Source of the DNA: Elusimicrobia bacterium HGW-Elusimicrobia-3
GTDB taxonomy: Bacteria; Elusimicrobiota; Elusimicrobia; Elusimicrobiales; UBA9959
Reading direction: 5' to 3'
Assembly: GCA_002840355.1 (NCBI GenBank)
Contig: PHAL01000018.1
Location: 1 to 42,382, forward strand
Length of the DNA: 42,382 nucleotides
Shown: in pieces, positions 42,039 through 42,382 of the stretch
Layout of the letters: every line of letters starts with the position of its first letter
How positions within the stretch are numbered: the stretch's first letter is position 1
The notes under the pieces: generated by a model
The model's database searches: none
What the model was told of the DNA's origin: nothing
What the model saw: only the letters and a program-made list of their open reading frames with translations
Position numbers and translations under genes: made by a program

Positions 42039-42382
42039 TTACCTTATATGGTGAACGCGCCGGAAAGCCGGAAAACCCAGCCCCGCGGCGGCCAGCCCCT
42101 TCAGCCAGCGGCGCGCCAGCTGGCGAACGGCGGCCTGGCCCGCGAAGTAGCTCCGGCGGGCGGCCAGCGCCTTGCCCGCCGGGCAGCCGGCGGCGGCCCA
42201 GGGCGCCACCGGGCACATCAGGCCGTAGGGCCGGAAGCCGGCGGCGGCGGCGGCCGAGAAGAAGGCGGCGCGGTCACGCGGCAGCCCGGGGCCGGGAGCG
42301 CCCAGGCCGGCCAGTTTGTCGCAGGGATAGATACGCCCGTCGGGGCCCAGCGTGAGGCTGAGGCAGCCGCGCGCCGGCGGGC
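42039..42382 (-). CDS. Partial radical SAM/SPASM protein, C-terminal end
   Basis: A reading frame enters from beyond the right edge and stops at 42039. It reads RGCLSLTLGPDGRIYPCDKLAG, then GLMCPVAPWAAAGCPAGKAL and ends GFPAFRRVHHIR. The Cys-x(n)-GPDGRIYPC pattern is that of a SPASM or related auxiliary cluster domain, so this is a further radical SAM gene, the fifth in the window. The N-terminal part with the CxxxCxxC motif is outside. The next gene starts nine bases on. Confidence 0.7.
   Translation of the reverse strand, partial: PPARGCLSLTLGPDGRIYPCDKLAGLGAPGPGLPRDRAAFFSAAAAAGFRPYGLMCPVAPWAAAGCPAGKALAARRSYFAGQAAVRQLARRWLKGLAAAGLGFPAFRRVHHIR

Noticed and set aside
42030-42050. TAAGAT six bases before the 42029 start as a leaderless promoter
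   Set aside because: It overlaps the stop of the upstream radical SAM gene only nine bases away, so an operon is the simpler reading.

Overview
The window is a GC-rich bacterial chromosome segment. It looks like a Gram-negative, largely fermentative or anaerobic organism: there are outer-membrane barrels ending in Phe, a lipoprotein, a PorV-like protein beside a cargo protein with a type IX-like sorting tail, many secreted proteins, and five oxygen-sensitive-type radical SAM genes. The overall character (high GC, FlgD/type IX-like tags, dense radical SAM genes, peptidoglycan salvage) fits an uncultured free-living lineage such as Elusimicrobiota. That placement is an inference at low to moderate confidence, since no rRNA or ribosomal marker lies here.

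Left part (1-16.8 kb). A four-gene minus-strand operon (3111 to 52) carries an AmgK-like sugar kinase fused to a RapZ C-terminal domain, a MurU-like nucleotidyltransferase, a YhcH/NanQ-type protein and a small helical protein; it reads as N-acetylmuramate salvage. Next come two secreted proteins (one with a zinc-protease HExxH motif), a secreted beta-lactamase-fold protein that has lost its catalytic Ser and Lys, methylmalonyl-CoA decarboxylase (scpB), oligopeptidase A (prlC), guaB, guaA, a GT-B glycosyltransferase, a clostripain-family protease and a secreted protein built of seven NHSPV repeats.

Middle part (16.8-26.8 kb). A small barrel protein is followed by a GAF-type histidine kinase in the same operon. 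Then come a proline-rich secreted protein, threonine synthase, carbamate kinase, a PghP-like zinc amidase lipoprotein and, divergently, the knotted carbamoyltransferase YgeW. YgeY lies about 11 kb away. YgeW, carbamate kinase and YgeY are neighbours in the E. coli purine-catabolism cluster, so a carbamoyl-phosphate-yielding catabolic route is likely. The intergenic regions here carry a clear candidate operator and a long inverted repeat over the thrC ribosome binding site.

Right part (26.8-42.4 kb). A three-gene operon (beta-propeller, 1843-residue TIG-repeat protein with a type IX-like tail, PorV-like barrel) has an AT-rich 5' end. It abuts a 5'-truncated B12-binding domain gene and contains an inverted duplicated fragment, so this is probably a laterally acquired block with a visible right breakpoint near 34.99 kb. 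Beyond it, from 37.1 kb to the window edge, is a set of radical SAM genes with a shared PPC...CxxCx5C tail motif. They surround a SufS-like PLP enzyme and a coiled-coil protein, and a further relative sits at 25.7 kb. This is the best candidate for an undescribed pathway. Several genes have a -10 box 6-7 bases before the start codon, pointing to leaderless transcripts.
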